A stretch of 64,000 bases of DNA from Hepsetus odoe. Lineage: Eukaryota; Chordata; Actinopteri; Characiformes; Hepsetidae. The notes under the pieces are model-generated. The model did no database searches. It had not been told where the DNA came from and was given only the letters and a program-made list of their open reading frames with translations. The translations under genes were made by a program, and so were the position numbers. This document shows, piece by piece, positions 35,777 through 47,434 of this stretch. Location of the stretch: assembly GCA_017165825.1 (NCBI GenBank), contig CM029378.1, forward strand, positions 14,136,908-14,200,907. The letters run 5' to 3'. Within the stretch, counting starts at the first letter, position 1; each line of letters begins with the position of its first letter.

Positions 35777-37260
35777 CCTTCTGCTGGAAGTGAATAAACC
35801 TGGTAACAGAAAGTCTCGGGATGTCAAACACACTGATGAGCTTTTTGTAACTGCACCAAAAGAACACGTGTTAGCTGAAAGTGACTCAAGCAGCCGTAAT
35901 GAACGCAATACAGCACAAGATGGCCGGCATTAGGACCTCAGGGACAATTAGGCTCGCTAAAGGAAGTTAGTGAGGGTCCATTCTCAAACACTTCGCCCTG
36001 TTGTGCTGCAGTCTTTACACTGAGCGGGAGATCGGCGTTTACAATGTAATGCAGCAACTAATGACCCTCCTCCAAAAAAGCGCGAGTTTAAACCCACACA
36101 AAAGGTCTCCATTTCCAGCTAACAACACAAAATGGCTGGCTTTAGGACCTCTGCTGACTCAAGGCTGGGTTACAAATCACGGTTAGTGCCTCAACAAAGT
36201 AGCCCTAAGTTCCTGCGCGAGCGGGTAAAACACTTCTCACCCGCTGATGCTAGGCCAGGCTCACGCTGATCCTCTGGGTGTATTTCAGGGGAGTTTGGCG
36301 CTTTCGTACGAGGACGGCTTTAGGACCATGACGAGAAGGATCTCATTCCAGCCCGAGTCGCCCTGCAGATGGATGGATAGAGCACCCGCCGAACTCAGCG
36401 CTCACGAGACATGTGGAGTGGATGAAGTGCTCGACGTGCAGCACTGACGACTCGGCTTCATGGTGCGGAGGGCGAGTGAGCTAACAGGAGAGACAGTGTG
36501 CTGTGGGAGGGAGGAGAGTGTGCGCGCAGCTCCGCGAACGAGGGGAAATCACAGTGCTCCGATCGGAACACGGCTAGTCGAGAGCTCGGACAGCGGAGGA
36601 TAAGTGTATTTTCATAGTGGCCTGCACGTGTTAGGTTATCGACACGGTTATATTTTAGCAAACGAACATTCCAAAAATAAACAAACGACTCCCGCAGTCG
36701 GACCTTTCTCATCGCTGCACATTTCCTGTTTCTAAGCAACGGCAGCAGGAAGTGGTGTGTCGGAGGGGAGGCTGGAAAAAAGACAATCGGGGAGAAGCGA
36801 TCGCCCTCCGAGCGAAACTCAAGTGGATCTAACTCACATCTGGCAGAGTCTGCGGCAACATAAGTATGAACTCCTAAACACTTTTTAACAAGCGAATGGA
36901 CGCTGTTGGGTTATTTTGATTCTGCGCCTCGAAACGCCAGTCGCTTAGCAGGCTAGGTGGCTAACTCCGTTACGCTAACGCGTGTGGATGCTCAAACTTC
37001 ACCTCTCCGCGCATTTTGATTGCTGTCCGATCGATTAAAGTTCACACTAACCGTCACTGATATGCAACAACTACCTGTCTACCGCAACCGCTTGGATTTG
37101 AGACCTTTTAAAGCTAGCCAGCCTACTGACAACCCTCTGTTTGACTAGCTAGCCAAGTTAGCACGCAGGGAAATTGTTTACTGTGTAAATAGACGTCCAT
37201 TGTGTTAGCCGACCAGCTAACCAGTCCGCTTACTCCACCCTGCCGTCTCTCGCGCTTTAA
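35777..37260. promoter_or_regulatory. Bidirectional CpG-rich promoter of znf668 and znf646
   Basis: The 2.1 kb between the two divergent start codons is much richer in CG dinucleotides (best from about 36180 to 37260) than the flanking DNA. Non-coding first exons of both genes should lie here. A donor-like AACATAA/GTATGA at about 36861 could end the first znf646 exon. ZNF668 and ZNF646 are also divergent neighbours in human. Confidence 0.6.
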
Positions 37261-37669
37261 ACATATAGTACAATCTGCAGTAATATCCATGTCCCCGATT
37301 CATTTCGTTTGGTAAACTTGCTGATGTTCACGAAGACCCGGAAAAATCTTAAGAATGTGTGTTTACGTAAGGTCTGGTATGAAGTGAATAGCCTGTTTCC
37401 TCGTAACTTTCTTCCCCAAAGTTTGACCTCGGATCCTAGACTCCTCATTTTGTCAAAATGAAAACGATGTATTTAGTTTTCCTCCTCTTTGTGTAATCTG
37501 CCATATAATGAACTAGAACATTTAGTGCAAACGTGTGGAAATTACTGTTAACGTTAGTCAACTCTTGATTTATGTGTTTGTGTAAACCATTATTTGCATG
37601 CACTCATTGCAAGAAGCACTGTGCAAACTTGAATCTCTCCTTTTTCCATCTCTCTCTTCCTCTCTACAG

Positions 37670-37883
37670 CATTCATCCACTGGTTGCACGAATGTGAGCC
37701 AAGTTGTCAGATTTTCAGTGGCATGGAAGAAAATATATCCACTACTTAAGTGGTGCCTTGGCATATGAACATCCCTGAAGACACCACATTGATGAACGCA
37801 AGGATAGAGATCTCACCTTTGAAAAAAGGTGTTCGCTTCATCATCCTCAAGCTGGCTTTTATTGATACCTCTGTTATACCATC
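37670..37883 (+). promoter_or_regulatory. znf646 5' UTR with upstream ORFs
   Basis: Begins after a strong acceptor (CCTCTCTACAG at 37669). It holds an ATG-TGA minimal ORF (about 37692), a short ORF starting ATGGAAGAAAAT (about 37722) and an ATG at 37765 whose 58-codon frame runs past the znf646 start and ends at 37941 in another frame. These should lower translation of the main frame. Confidence 0.55.
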
Positions 37884-40800
37884 ATGGATATCCCACAGCC
37901 AGGCAGGACCAAAGGCTTTTTATGCAAGAACTGTGGTATAGTATGTTCAGACATGACTGCTCTTTTGGAACACACAGACATTTGTGAAGAATCGGAGAGC
38001 AGCCGGAAATTTAAGTGTGATGAATGTGGACGGGGATACAGGCATGCTGGTAGCTTGGCAAACCACAAGAAAACACATGAGGTTGGAACCTTCCAGTGTC
38101 ACATATGTGCCCGGAAACTCTCCAATGCATTAGCTCTCAAAAGTCATTTGCGGATTCATACATCGCGAAAGAAATATTCGTGCATGGAGTGTGGTAAAGC
38201 CTTTCGCTTGGCAACTCAACTGGCTACTCACCAAAAGGTCCATCGCAATAGGGAATTAAGGGGAAGGACCAAAAGTAATGACTTGACGGAAAGTCAGGCT
38301 GAAAGTATTTGTGAAGATGACCAATTGCATGATATTAGTATAATGTCTGACCTGTCACCAGATATAGGGTTAGATGTTGCCCCTGAAAATAATTTTAACA
38401 ATGGTCTGATGTCAGAGCTCATTCCGAGTTCTACCCCTGAAAGTGACAGCATTGCCAACGGCAGTAATGGAGACCGGCCGTTTAAATGTGATATGTGCGA
38501 TAAGACCTATAGACATCATGGAAGTTTGATAAACCACAAGAAAAGTCATCAGATGGGAATATTTGAGTGTACAGTCTGTTTCAAACAGTTCAACAACCTT
38601 GCTGCCCTCAACAGTCACCAACGAATCCATTATAGAATCAGAGGTCGGCCCAGCACAGTAACCCCAGTAACACCTGAGGCTTCCTACCAAGACTCTAAGT
38701 CAGAGCAAGAGTCTGATGTATTGCAGAATGGGGCCACAAATGTCCCTTTTTGTCACCTGTGTCAGGTTGCTTTTGCTACTGAAGATGAGTTTCAGAATCA
38801 TGTTATGTTGCATAACTCTTCTTCAGTGTCCTTTGAGCTTCCTACCAACCTACCAGAGGACCACAGTTTTTCATATAATCACAGTATTACTCAATCTCCT
38901 GAACCTAATCCATATCCATCCTCCAGTGACACTCCTCCATTGCCTCCATTACTCAATGAAGCTGTTGATTATGACCAAACCCAGGGGCCAATGGAAAATG
39001 GTCATATGTATTTACCTCACCCCATAGGTGAGGACTCCTCTGTTTTAGACACTCAGGGAGAGCCTTTGGCTCTGCCATCAGAAAACCTCAACCATGACCT
39101 ATCAGAGCAAGCTACTGAAGATGATAAACTAGATGAATCTTTAAGTTCTGACCGTCGTTTTAAATGCGATATTTGTGGCAAGAGATACAGACATGCAGGT
39201 AGTCTCATTAACCACAAACGCTCCCATCAAACAGGCATTTTCCAGTGTTCCATTTGCCGCAAGAACTACCCACACCTGGCTGCCCTGCGCAGCCACCTTC
39301 GCATCCATAAGGGCAGGCCTTCATCTATAACTGCAGCTGCTGAAGGTGATTGGCTTTCCTCAGAGCCACTTACACATGAAGATCAGCATGGTGGCTTTCC
39401 ATCACATGATGATGACGTGAGCGATATTCTAGGTTTCTCTCAGGATCTTGGAGACTCAGCTGGCATGGAATCCGATGAGGAGCTGAATGGCACAGAATTC
39501 CAAGAGCAGTTTGACAGTTCCTTCTCTGAGGATGGACACATGCACCTGCCTCAAGGTGAAGCCGTGATGGAGAGACACATGTGTGCAGACTGTGGAAAGA
39601 CATTTTCTGACATTGCAGGGATCAAGTCACACATGTGTCCTCTCTTAAATCAGCAGTATCAGTCTGTGTCAGATAGCTTAGATAGTCCCATGGACTATAA
39701 GACTGAAAATCAGCAGCAGCCTTTGGGAGACCAAGGGGAATGTATTGATTTTGAGGGACAGAATGGGACTTATTTTGCAGGGCAGAACTTTCATGACACT
39801 ATGCATGACCAAACAATGAGTGATCATGAAGATAAGGGACACTGTGAAGGTGGTGATGAAGAGGAGGAAGAAGATGATGATGGAGAAATGTATCAGTGTT
39901 CTGTGTGTGGGAATCACTACACTAGCATGCGGGCATTGAGGAGCCACCTCCGTGGTCACACTCAAACCAATGGCACTCCATCAACATCTGGCCCCTCTTC
40001 CATGTCCTCCCTTGAAACAGAGAAAGACGATGAACCAAGTGAGCTCCAGCAGGGCGACTGTAGTCTGATTATTTGTAGCACTTGTGGAGAAAGTTTCTTG
40101 AGAAAACAGGACCTACTAACCCATCAGTTACTGCATAGCAGTGCAGCAGGTGGGCAACCAGAACAGTATGTTACAGAGAACCTGATTCAAGTCAAACCAA
40201 AAGAAGAAACTGAGAGCATTATCTGTGGAAAGTGTGGTGTAGTTTGTGCCAGCATTCATCAACTTGAAAACCACAACTGCACTGAGCAAAAAATTGAAGA
40301 ACTTGAACAGTGTGATGAAAAAAATGATATTGTCCGTGTCTATGGACAAGAAACTGGATGTTTCAAGGAGAGTCCTGGCAGGGAAGATAGGCTGTACAAA
40401 TGTGAGCAGTGTGGACGCTCATACAGGCACGCAGGCTCGCTCCTAAATCATAAGAAGTCACACAAAACAGGCGTGTTCCGCTGCTTTGTTTGTCAGAAGC
40501 GCTTTTATAATTTGCTGGCTCTTAAGAACCACCAGAGAACACACTTTGACGTTAAAAAGTAAGTGAAAAAGAATGAATGAAAAGTTTTTTTTTGTTTTTG
40601 AGTAAATACTGTTGTGGACGATTTATTTGAATGCAGTGTAAACAAATGTGGTCCTTTTTAAATACTCTTTTTTTTTTTAAAAAACATTTTTATTTCTTCA
40701 CCAGGCACAGTTGCACAGAATGTGGAAAAGCTTTCAAAATTCACAAACAACTGTTGAACCACCAGAGAGTTCATCAGGAAAACAAGGCCAAGATTGAGGA

Positions 40801-42999
40801 ACTCAACAAGCAGATCCAGACCCTCATGCAGATGAGTGGGAATGTGTCTTTGAGTGGAATGCAGCCACTGAGTACCAACAGAAAAAGAAGCGGCCGTCGT
40901 CGCAAGCAAAAAGAAACTCCCGGTAGTGATCAGTCAACCCCAGAAAAGGATGGCCAGTCAGTGGATCCGAATGACCCACGCCCATTTGTCTGTGACCAGT
41001 GTGGGCGGAGCTATCGGCATGCTGGAAGTCTGGTCAACCACAAGAACTCGCACAAGACGGGAGACTATTACTGTGCTGTATGCAACAATACTTACTCCAA
41101 CCAATTGGCAATGAAGAATCATTTACGTATTCACTTCTCAGTTAAAAAGCACTGTTGCCAGGATTGTGGAAAGGCATTCCGTGGAAAGAAACAGTTATTG
41201 AACCACACTTGTTCACACAACCGCAAGAATGCAGCTGTAGCACTGAGAGGAAAGGGTAGGGGTCGCAGACGTGCAAAGGCTTTAAAATGCAAAGATTGCA
41301 GCTTGGCATTTTCTACTGCTGACCAACTTGCAAGCCACATCTGTAGCAATTTGCCTGCCCCACATTCTTCCTCTGAACAAAATAACAATGACATTGGACC
41401 TCTAATAAAAGAAGAACGACCATTCAAATGCAACATTTGCGGACGAAGCTATCGTCATGCAGGCAGTCTTTTAAATCATAAGAACACGCATAAAACTGGT
41501 CATTTTACCTGTTCTTACTGTGCTAAGCCCTTTTCTAATCCCATGGCGCTACGTAATCATACTCGCATCCACACACAGAAAAAAAAGTACGTTTGCCCAA
41601 CCTGTGGAAAAGCTTTCCGGCTTTCTAGTATCCTCTACAACCACCAAAAGATCCATGCCAGGGCAGTAACCCATTATAGCTGCCAGACATGTGGTAAGAG
41701 CTTTCAGGGAAAATCTGGACTTAAGAGACATCGCTGTTACAGAAGTGGCACATCAAGCTCTGCTCTGAATCAGGAAGGAGGAGACAAGTGTTACACGTGA
41801 GTAAGTCTTTGCTGATCATGCTAGTTTCACAGTCTACTTTTTGTGGATGATTCTTGAGAGTTTTTATATTTAACACTTCTGTTTTATGTATATCAGATGT
41901 ATGAACTTTGTCTCTAATGATGAATGGCTATGCTGAATGATTATTTCTTGTTTTTCAGTTTAAATTGCTACGGTAGAACCTCTTTATCCATGAGAATATG
42001 GCACTATTTAACTTTATTAAAAGGTTATTAAAATAACCTTTTTCCCTTTTTTTTTTTTTTTTTTAAGTAGTTCCATTTTCTTTTCTCATTTGCAGGTGTG
42101 ATCAGTGTGGTCGCTCCTACAGACATGCTGGCTCACTTCTCAACCACAAGAAGACTCATTCAGCTGACCTCCTTCATTGTACTCTCTGCCTCAAAACTTT
42201 CACTGACCCTCTGGAGCTACAGAGCCATTCCCAGATGGCCCGCCACTGTTGCCCAGACTGTGGGAAGACCTTTTGTGAATTTGCACACCTACAGAGCCAC
42301 ATGGAGGGGCACAGCAAGGGACTCCCTTACTACTGCAGTCTGTGTCAGCAAAACTTTCCCAACATGGCCAGTTTTCAGCAACACCAAGAGGGACACCATA
42401 ACATACAGGCGCAGTCACACCATCAGCAGAGCATGCAGATGTCACCAGACTTAGACTGGGACTCTGGACTGGACCAGCAGATTGGTCTCCAAGATCTCTC
42501 CAAAATGGATCCAGGTTTAAATCACATGCAAGAAGAGTTCTCTGAACAGCAAGATCCACTTGAGAGCAATGAGGAATCTGCCAGAGAAGAGAAGAGCCAT
42601 GTATGTGAACATTGTGGACGCACTTACCGCCACGCTGGATCACTGCTCAACCACAAGAACAGCCACAAAACTGGCTCCTTTGTTTGCTCTGTGTGCCAGA
42701 AGAAGTTCAATAACCTCATGGCGCTGAAGAACCACCGGCGCATTCACACTGAACCTAAGCGTTACCAGTGCCTGGAATGTGGCAAGGCCTTCCGGGTGTC
42801 CACCCAGCTCATCTGCCACAGACGCATACACACCAAAGAGAAGCCCTTCTCCTGTCTGCTCTGTGAGAAGCGTTTCTCTAGCAAGTCAAACCTGCGGCAT
42901 CACCAGAAAATGCATCAGAATGCCCAGCAGTCCTTTGAGTCCTCCTTCAACATGGACCCGAATGCCTTCATGGGACTGGGTGTGGACCCTTTCCTCTGA
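37884..42999 (+). CDS. znf646: Multi-C2H2 zinc-finger protein ZNF646 orthologue
   Basis: Very large zinc-finger protein, presumably a nuclear DNA-binding regulator. Exons 37884-40558, 40705-41796 and 42096-42999 (GT/AG, phases match) give 1556 residues; human is about 1830. I count about 32 C2H2-type fingers. Most come in a repeated pair: a first finger reading RHAGSLxNHKxSH, a short TG(x)F linker, and a second finger with NLxALKNHxRIH. This pair recurs eight times and is the hallmark of ZNF646. Several fingers end H-x-C or H-x3-C instead of H-x3-H. Long acidic, Ser-rich spacers separate the blocks in exon 1. Intron 2 interrupts a finger (YT/CDQCGRSYRH). The head-to-head znf668 partner supports the orthology. 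Start: the ATG in ACCATCATGG; upstream ATGs are in other frames. Confidence 0.94.
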
Positions 43000-43704
43000 G
43001 CTAGGACTTGCAGGGCCTACTCAGATCTGTGTGTTCTTAGGGAAGATATCAGTATAAGACCTCTCTTATGAAACTCCCCCACCCAAGGCCCAATGCCAAT
43101 AATCGTAAAACATCAGGTTTTTCTGCTGTATTTATCAAGATGGCGTCCAGTCCAGACGCTGATCTTGGCAAGAGTTGCCTCCTGTACTGTTGTATTTTTA
43201 AATATATTTCTTTAAAAGACACTCAAGACTGGGACTGATGTGATACTACCTCTGGTAGGGACAGCGATACTGTAGAAACTTTAGAATAAGTGATGGTGCC
43301 TGTCAAACCATTTTAGATTTGAATGTTTCATTTTTAACAATTTTTGTTCTTCTCACCGAGTGCATAAAAATGAAAGAATTGTATGGTACTATAGTGGGTC
43401 TCAAACTGAAGACTAGGGTGATGGTATATTTGCCCAGACTGTACCCCAACACTGCCTAGAGTCCGACCGATTATTTGGTTGATACCAAAAGAAAGGGCAT
43501 CTTTGAAAAAGCAACATGAAAGGATGCACCTAGCCAGGTGACTAAGTTATCTTCATGTTTTAGTGGATGAGAAGTATATCCATAATGTGCTTTCAAGTTT
43601 TCTTCACATTATTGTGCTGGTCATTATAGAAATGTTATAACCTCATCAAAGTCTCATTGAGTACAACTTAATTGTTATAAACTTTAATCCTAGATGACAC
43701 TGTA
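43000..43704 (+). other. znf646 3' UTR region
   Basis: No gene. It is most likely 3' UTR of znf646; I see no canonical AATAAA before the transposon at 43705. Confidence 0.45.
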
Positions 43705-45083
43705 CACTTTGTGCACAATTATTTGGCAAGTGAGTATTTTGAGGATTCATTTTAATCTGGAACAAATCCAGTGCTATCAGTCAATCCAAAATGTTAAAAT
43801 CCCTGAAACCTGAATGTTTTACAAAGGAACTGTGAGTGTGAACGTTCTCAGGGGTATTCATATGTATGCACAATTATTACACAACTATCAGTGTGCAGAA
43901 TTATTATTAAATGAAACATTTCATTTGTTTAAGTGAGAATAATAAAAAAAAAATAGCTCAAAATTTTAAAAAAAAAGTGGCTACTATATCCACCCTTCTT
44001 TTAACAGTCATAAGCCTTCCATTCATGGAGTCTGTCAGTCTCTTGATCTGTTGATCAACCTTTTGTGCAGCAGCAGCAACCACAGCCTTCCATTTATCAA
44101 GGTCCACATGTTCCCCATAGGGGTTAGGTCGGGTGAGGAAGGGCGTCCTGTCATTATTCTTTCATCTTTAAGGCCTTTACTGGCGAGTAACACAGTGGAG
44201 AACTTCCATGCATGTGATGGAGCATCATACTGCATAAACATCATGGTCTTCTTGAAAGATGCAGACTTTTTCCTGAACCCCTGCTGGAAGAAAGTGTCAC
44301 TAAAAACTGGTAGTAGGTTTGGGAGGTGATTTTGAGTCCGTCTTCAATCCGAAAAGTTCCAACTAGCTCATCTTTAATAATACCAGCCCATAACGGGCTC
44401 TGTGCCCGTTACTGATCCAACCATGGGCCCAAACATCTGGTCCATCAGGAATCATTCTCATCTCATCAGTTCATAAGTCCTCTTACAATCTGTCTTGAGA
44501 GATGTCTTGGCTCAGTCTTGATGTTTCAACTGACGTGTCTTGTTCAGTGATGGTCGGGTTTCAGTCTTCCTTACCTTGCCATGGTTCTGAGCACTGAACA
44601 CCTTGTACATCTGGACATTCCAGGTAGGTTGCAGTTCTGCAACATGACTGCACTGGAGGATCGTGGGTTATATATGGGTTCCTGATAGCTCCACGTTTGA
44701 TTCTTCTTAATCCTTGTGACTTGTTTCTTGCAACCCTGTTGACTATTTGCAACAAAACTGATGGTTCTCTGATCACACCCCAATATCTTAGCAATTTCAG
44801 TACTGCCTGCTTCTGAAAGACTTTAAAATTTCTGACTTTTCAGAGTCCTCTCTTTTTTGTCCCATTTCGCTTGAGGAGGAAAATAAGCTGCCTAATAATT
44901 ATGCACATCTTGATACAGGTTGTTGCTCTTAGGCTACACCCACCCTCGTTAAACACAAACACATCACCTGATCTGCTTAAACCCAATTAGCATTCAGGTG
45001 TATACAGCTAGGAGTTGGAATATATGCATAAAAATAATGATGTGGTCAAAATACTCACTTGCCTAATAATTGTGCATGCAGTG
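43705..45083 (-). mobile_element. Near full-length Tc1/mariner-like element
   Basis: 1379 bp bounded by TA on both sides (43703-43704 and 45084-45085). The ends are inverted repeats: GTGCACAATTATTTGGCAAG then TGAGTATTTTG at the left, and CAAAATACTCACTTGCCTAA then TAATTGTGCA at the right. The transposase reads on the minus strand in pieces: an HTH part near 44700-44800 (GCDQRTISFVANSQQG) and a catalytic end near 44050-44240 (QYDAPSHAWKF, SSPDLTPMGNMW, where ENLW has become GNMW). Stops, frameshifts and a deletion around 44398 make it inactive. It gives the best boundaries for the family seen also at 13.8 and 22.1 kb. Confidence 0.9.
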
Positions 45084-45085
45084 TA

Positions 45086-47434
45086 AATGCTGTTAAACAG
45101 CAGCAATAGAATTAGCAATGGTTTCCTGAGACCTATCAAATATTTATTTATTTATTTAAAGATCTATTTATACCCTTTGTTAATAACTAATAAGAAAAAT
45201 ACATCACTGTTAGATGGAAACTTATGCATAGTTTTAGACCGCATTTAACAGTAATTACCTAGGTAGTTTAGATGGTGGTTAAATTTAAAGATGGCTTCTC
45301 CAAAAGCATTTCAGGGTAATTGGAAATGACCAAGTGACCAGGTTAATTACTGTTATTTTCTCAATGTGTAATTTAATGTATTCTCTTGTTTAATTTTATT
45401 TACCCTAGTCTCTATATCGTTTTCTCAAAATGTCTGCTGAGTAAAAGACAGTGGTTAGCCGATGAATGAGATTGTGTAACCTTGCAGATTGTGCTGGTAA
45501 TGGACCCAAAAATCCATGATCGGTCAGGCTCTATGTTGGGCAGGAACACCTTGATGGGGAAGGTTTCAGTTGTTTTGAAATTGCTCAGGTTTTATGCCTC
45601 AATCAGTAGAAATAATATAATTACTTCATAGGTTTTTGTCTGATGCACAAAGCGTCATGGATAGGCATGTGCTTGTCAGTGCCATGATGCCAAGTTGGAT
45701 TTATGTGCCATTTCATATCATTGCCCTATTTAGAATAAACTTAATAGTAGTTTCCATTTATGCCTATATTTCATATTGCTTACTGATTATTTAAGGAGTT
45801 GCAGATCTTCACTGCTCAAATGCATTTGACATGAAACTCCATCAACTTCTGAATCATTAAGATTCTCTGTAATCAGTTGCGTATATCTTAAATACAGAAT
45901 ATTTATTTTTGTTCTTATAATCGATGTTTCTCTTTCTCAAGTAGAGGACTAAGCAGATACGGTTAATTTGTAGATGTTCATGCCCTCACTTCTTGGAACT
46001 GAATAAACACAGTGTAAATGTTCTTTTGTTTTGCATTTGTCTTCTTCTTAGTACTGGCAACCAGTGGGCAAGATTTGATTGCAAATCACCAAAAAGGTAG
46101 ACAATTTTAGCATATGCAAATGAAAAATGACTCAACCGTTTCCTGCTTGATAAAACTATTTTTATAACAAGGGTGTTTTACTCTACATACTTTATTTACA
46201 TTCATATGAGAACTCCAAAAACATATGAGGCCGCAACCATGCTTTTACAAATTGCACGCATTCATTGAATATGCAAAAGTTGTCTTAATTTATTGCTTAC
46301 AAATGCTTAGGCTGTTCTGCAGTCAACATGAATTAAACTGTTATAAAGGACAAAAATATGGTCATTCTGTAACGGTGACAAATAGGAAATAAGAACTTAA
46401 TCTTGAATCTTTCTTAAAACTTTTACCAAGAAGTAAAAAACGCTGGTCTCTGTAGGCATCATGAAATGGGATGACCTGATGTCTCCCAATTACAGAAAAA
46501 TATTGTAAAATGTTAGTCTTTTGAAAACCACTTTCACAACTTTTTCACATGGCCATGTCCAACTGGACAGGAAAAGGCAAATCCTCTGAAATGTTAGCAT
46601 TGAAATGTTTTAAGCAAGAAATGCAGAACAAACACAAAAGCCAGGAATGAATTGGATACTGCCCTAACTTAAGTCTCCTCTTTAACAGGCTACTAGCACC
46701 TGTGGCAGGCTTAATGGGGTGCTTTTTATACAGGCAACCCAATAGGTGCAAACTGTCCTATGCTTATAATGGACATACCACTAAGCCTGTCAGTCTCAAA
46801 ACCTTGTTGATACTACAATGGCTACGTTTCAACAGTGCATAGTATTTAAACATAAAACATAACTGATCTATAAAAACATTGGTTACACAGTACATTCAAT
46901 ATGCCAGAATAAATCTAAAGTGGAGGTATTGTAAAAAACATATTGCTGTCTGATTTGCAGCCCTTACTGTATGTCACTCCCCTGGTACATTAAGGCAGTT
47001 TTCACTGAATATCTCCATAAATTAAAAATCTCTACAAAAAACATGTAACATACATGCACGGGGTGATAAATATTTAAAAAGTGATTAAAAGCAAGGGCCA
47101 TCACTGTAACACTTAAAAATATAATGCCTGTCAAAAAAAAGTGACCATAGAAAATCTACACAGAGGTTCAAAGCAATCCATTTTTACATTTCAGGACACC
47201 CAATCACTAGAGGATATTTCTCGCATAGTTTTCGCACACCTTCTGCTCAATGAATGAGAAAGTCACAGTGCGGCTTTGGAGATCACAGTGAAAGTACAAG
47301 GTCTGCTTATTCCGGAGAGCATTAAACACCTCTAGGCTTATTCTACTGGCATAATAAATTAGAAGAGTTACATGCTACTCAAAGAACACTCGTCCTGTGT
47401 CAGCCAGTTGTTCAATGATTGATGAGTTAACAGC
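45086..47434. other. Convergent 3' flank between znf646 and tnfrsf12a
   Basis: No gene seen. The right part is probably tnfrsf12a 3' UTR; a minus-strand AATAAA lies at 46191-46196. AT-rich with no recognisable repeat. Confidence 0.45.
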
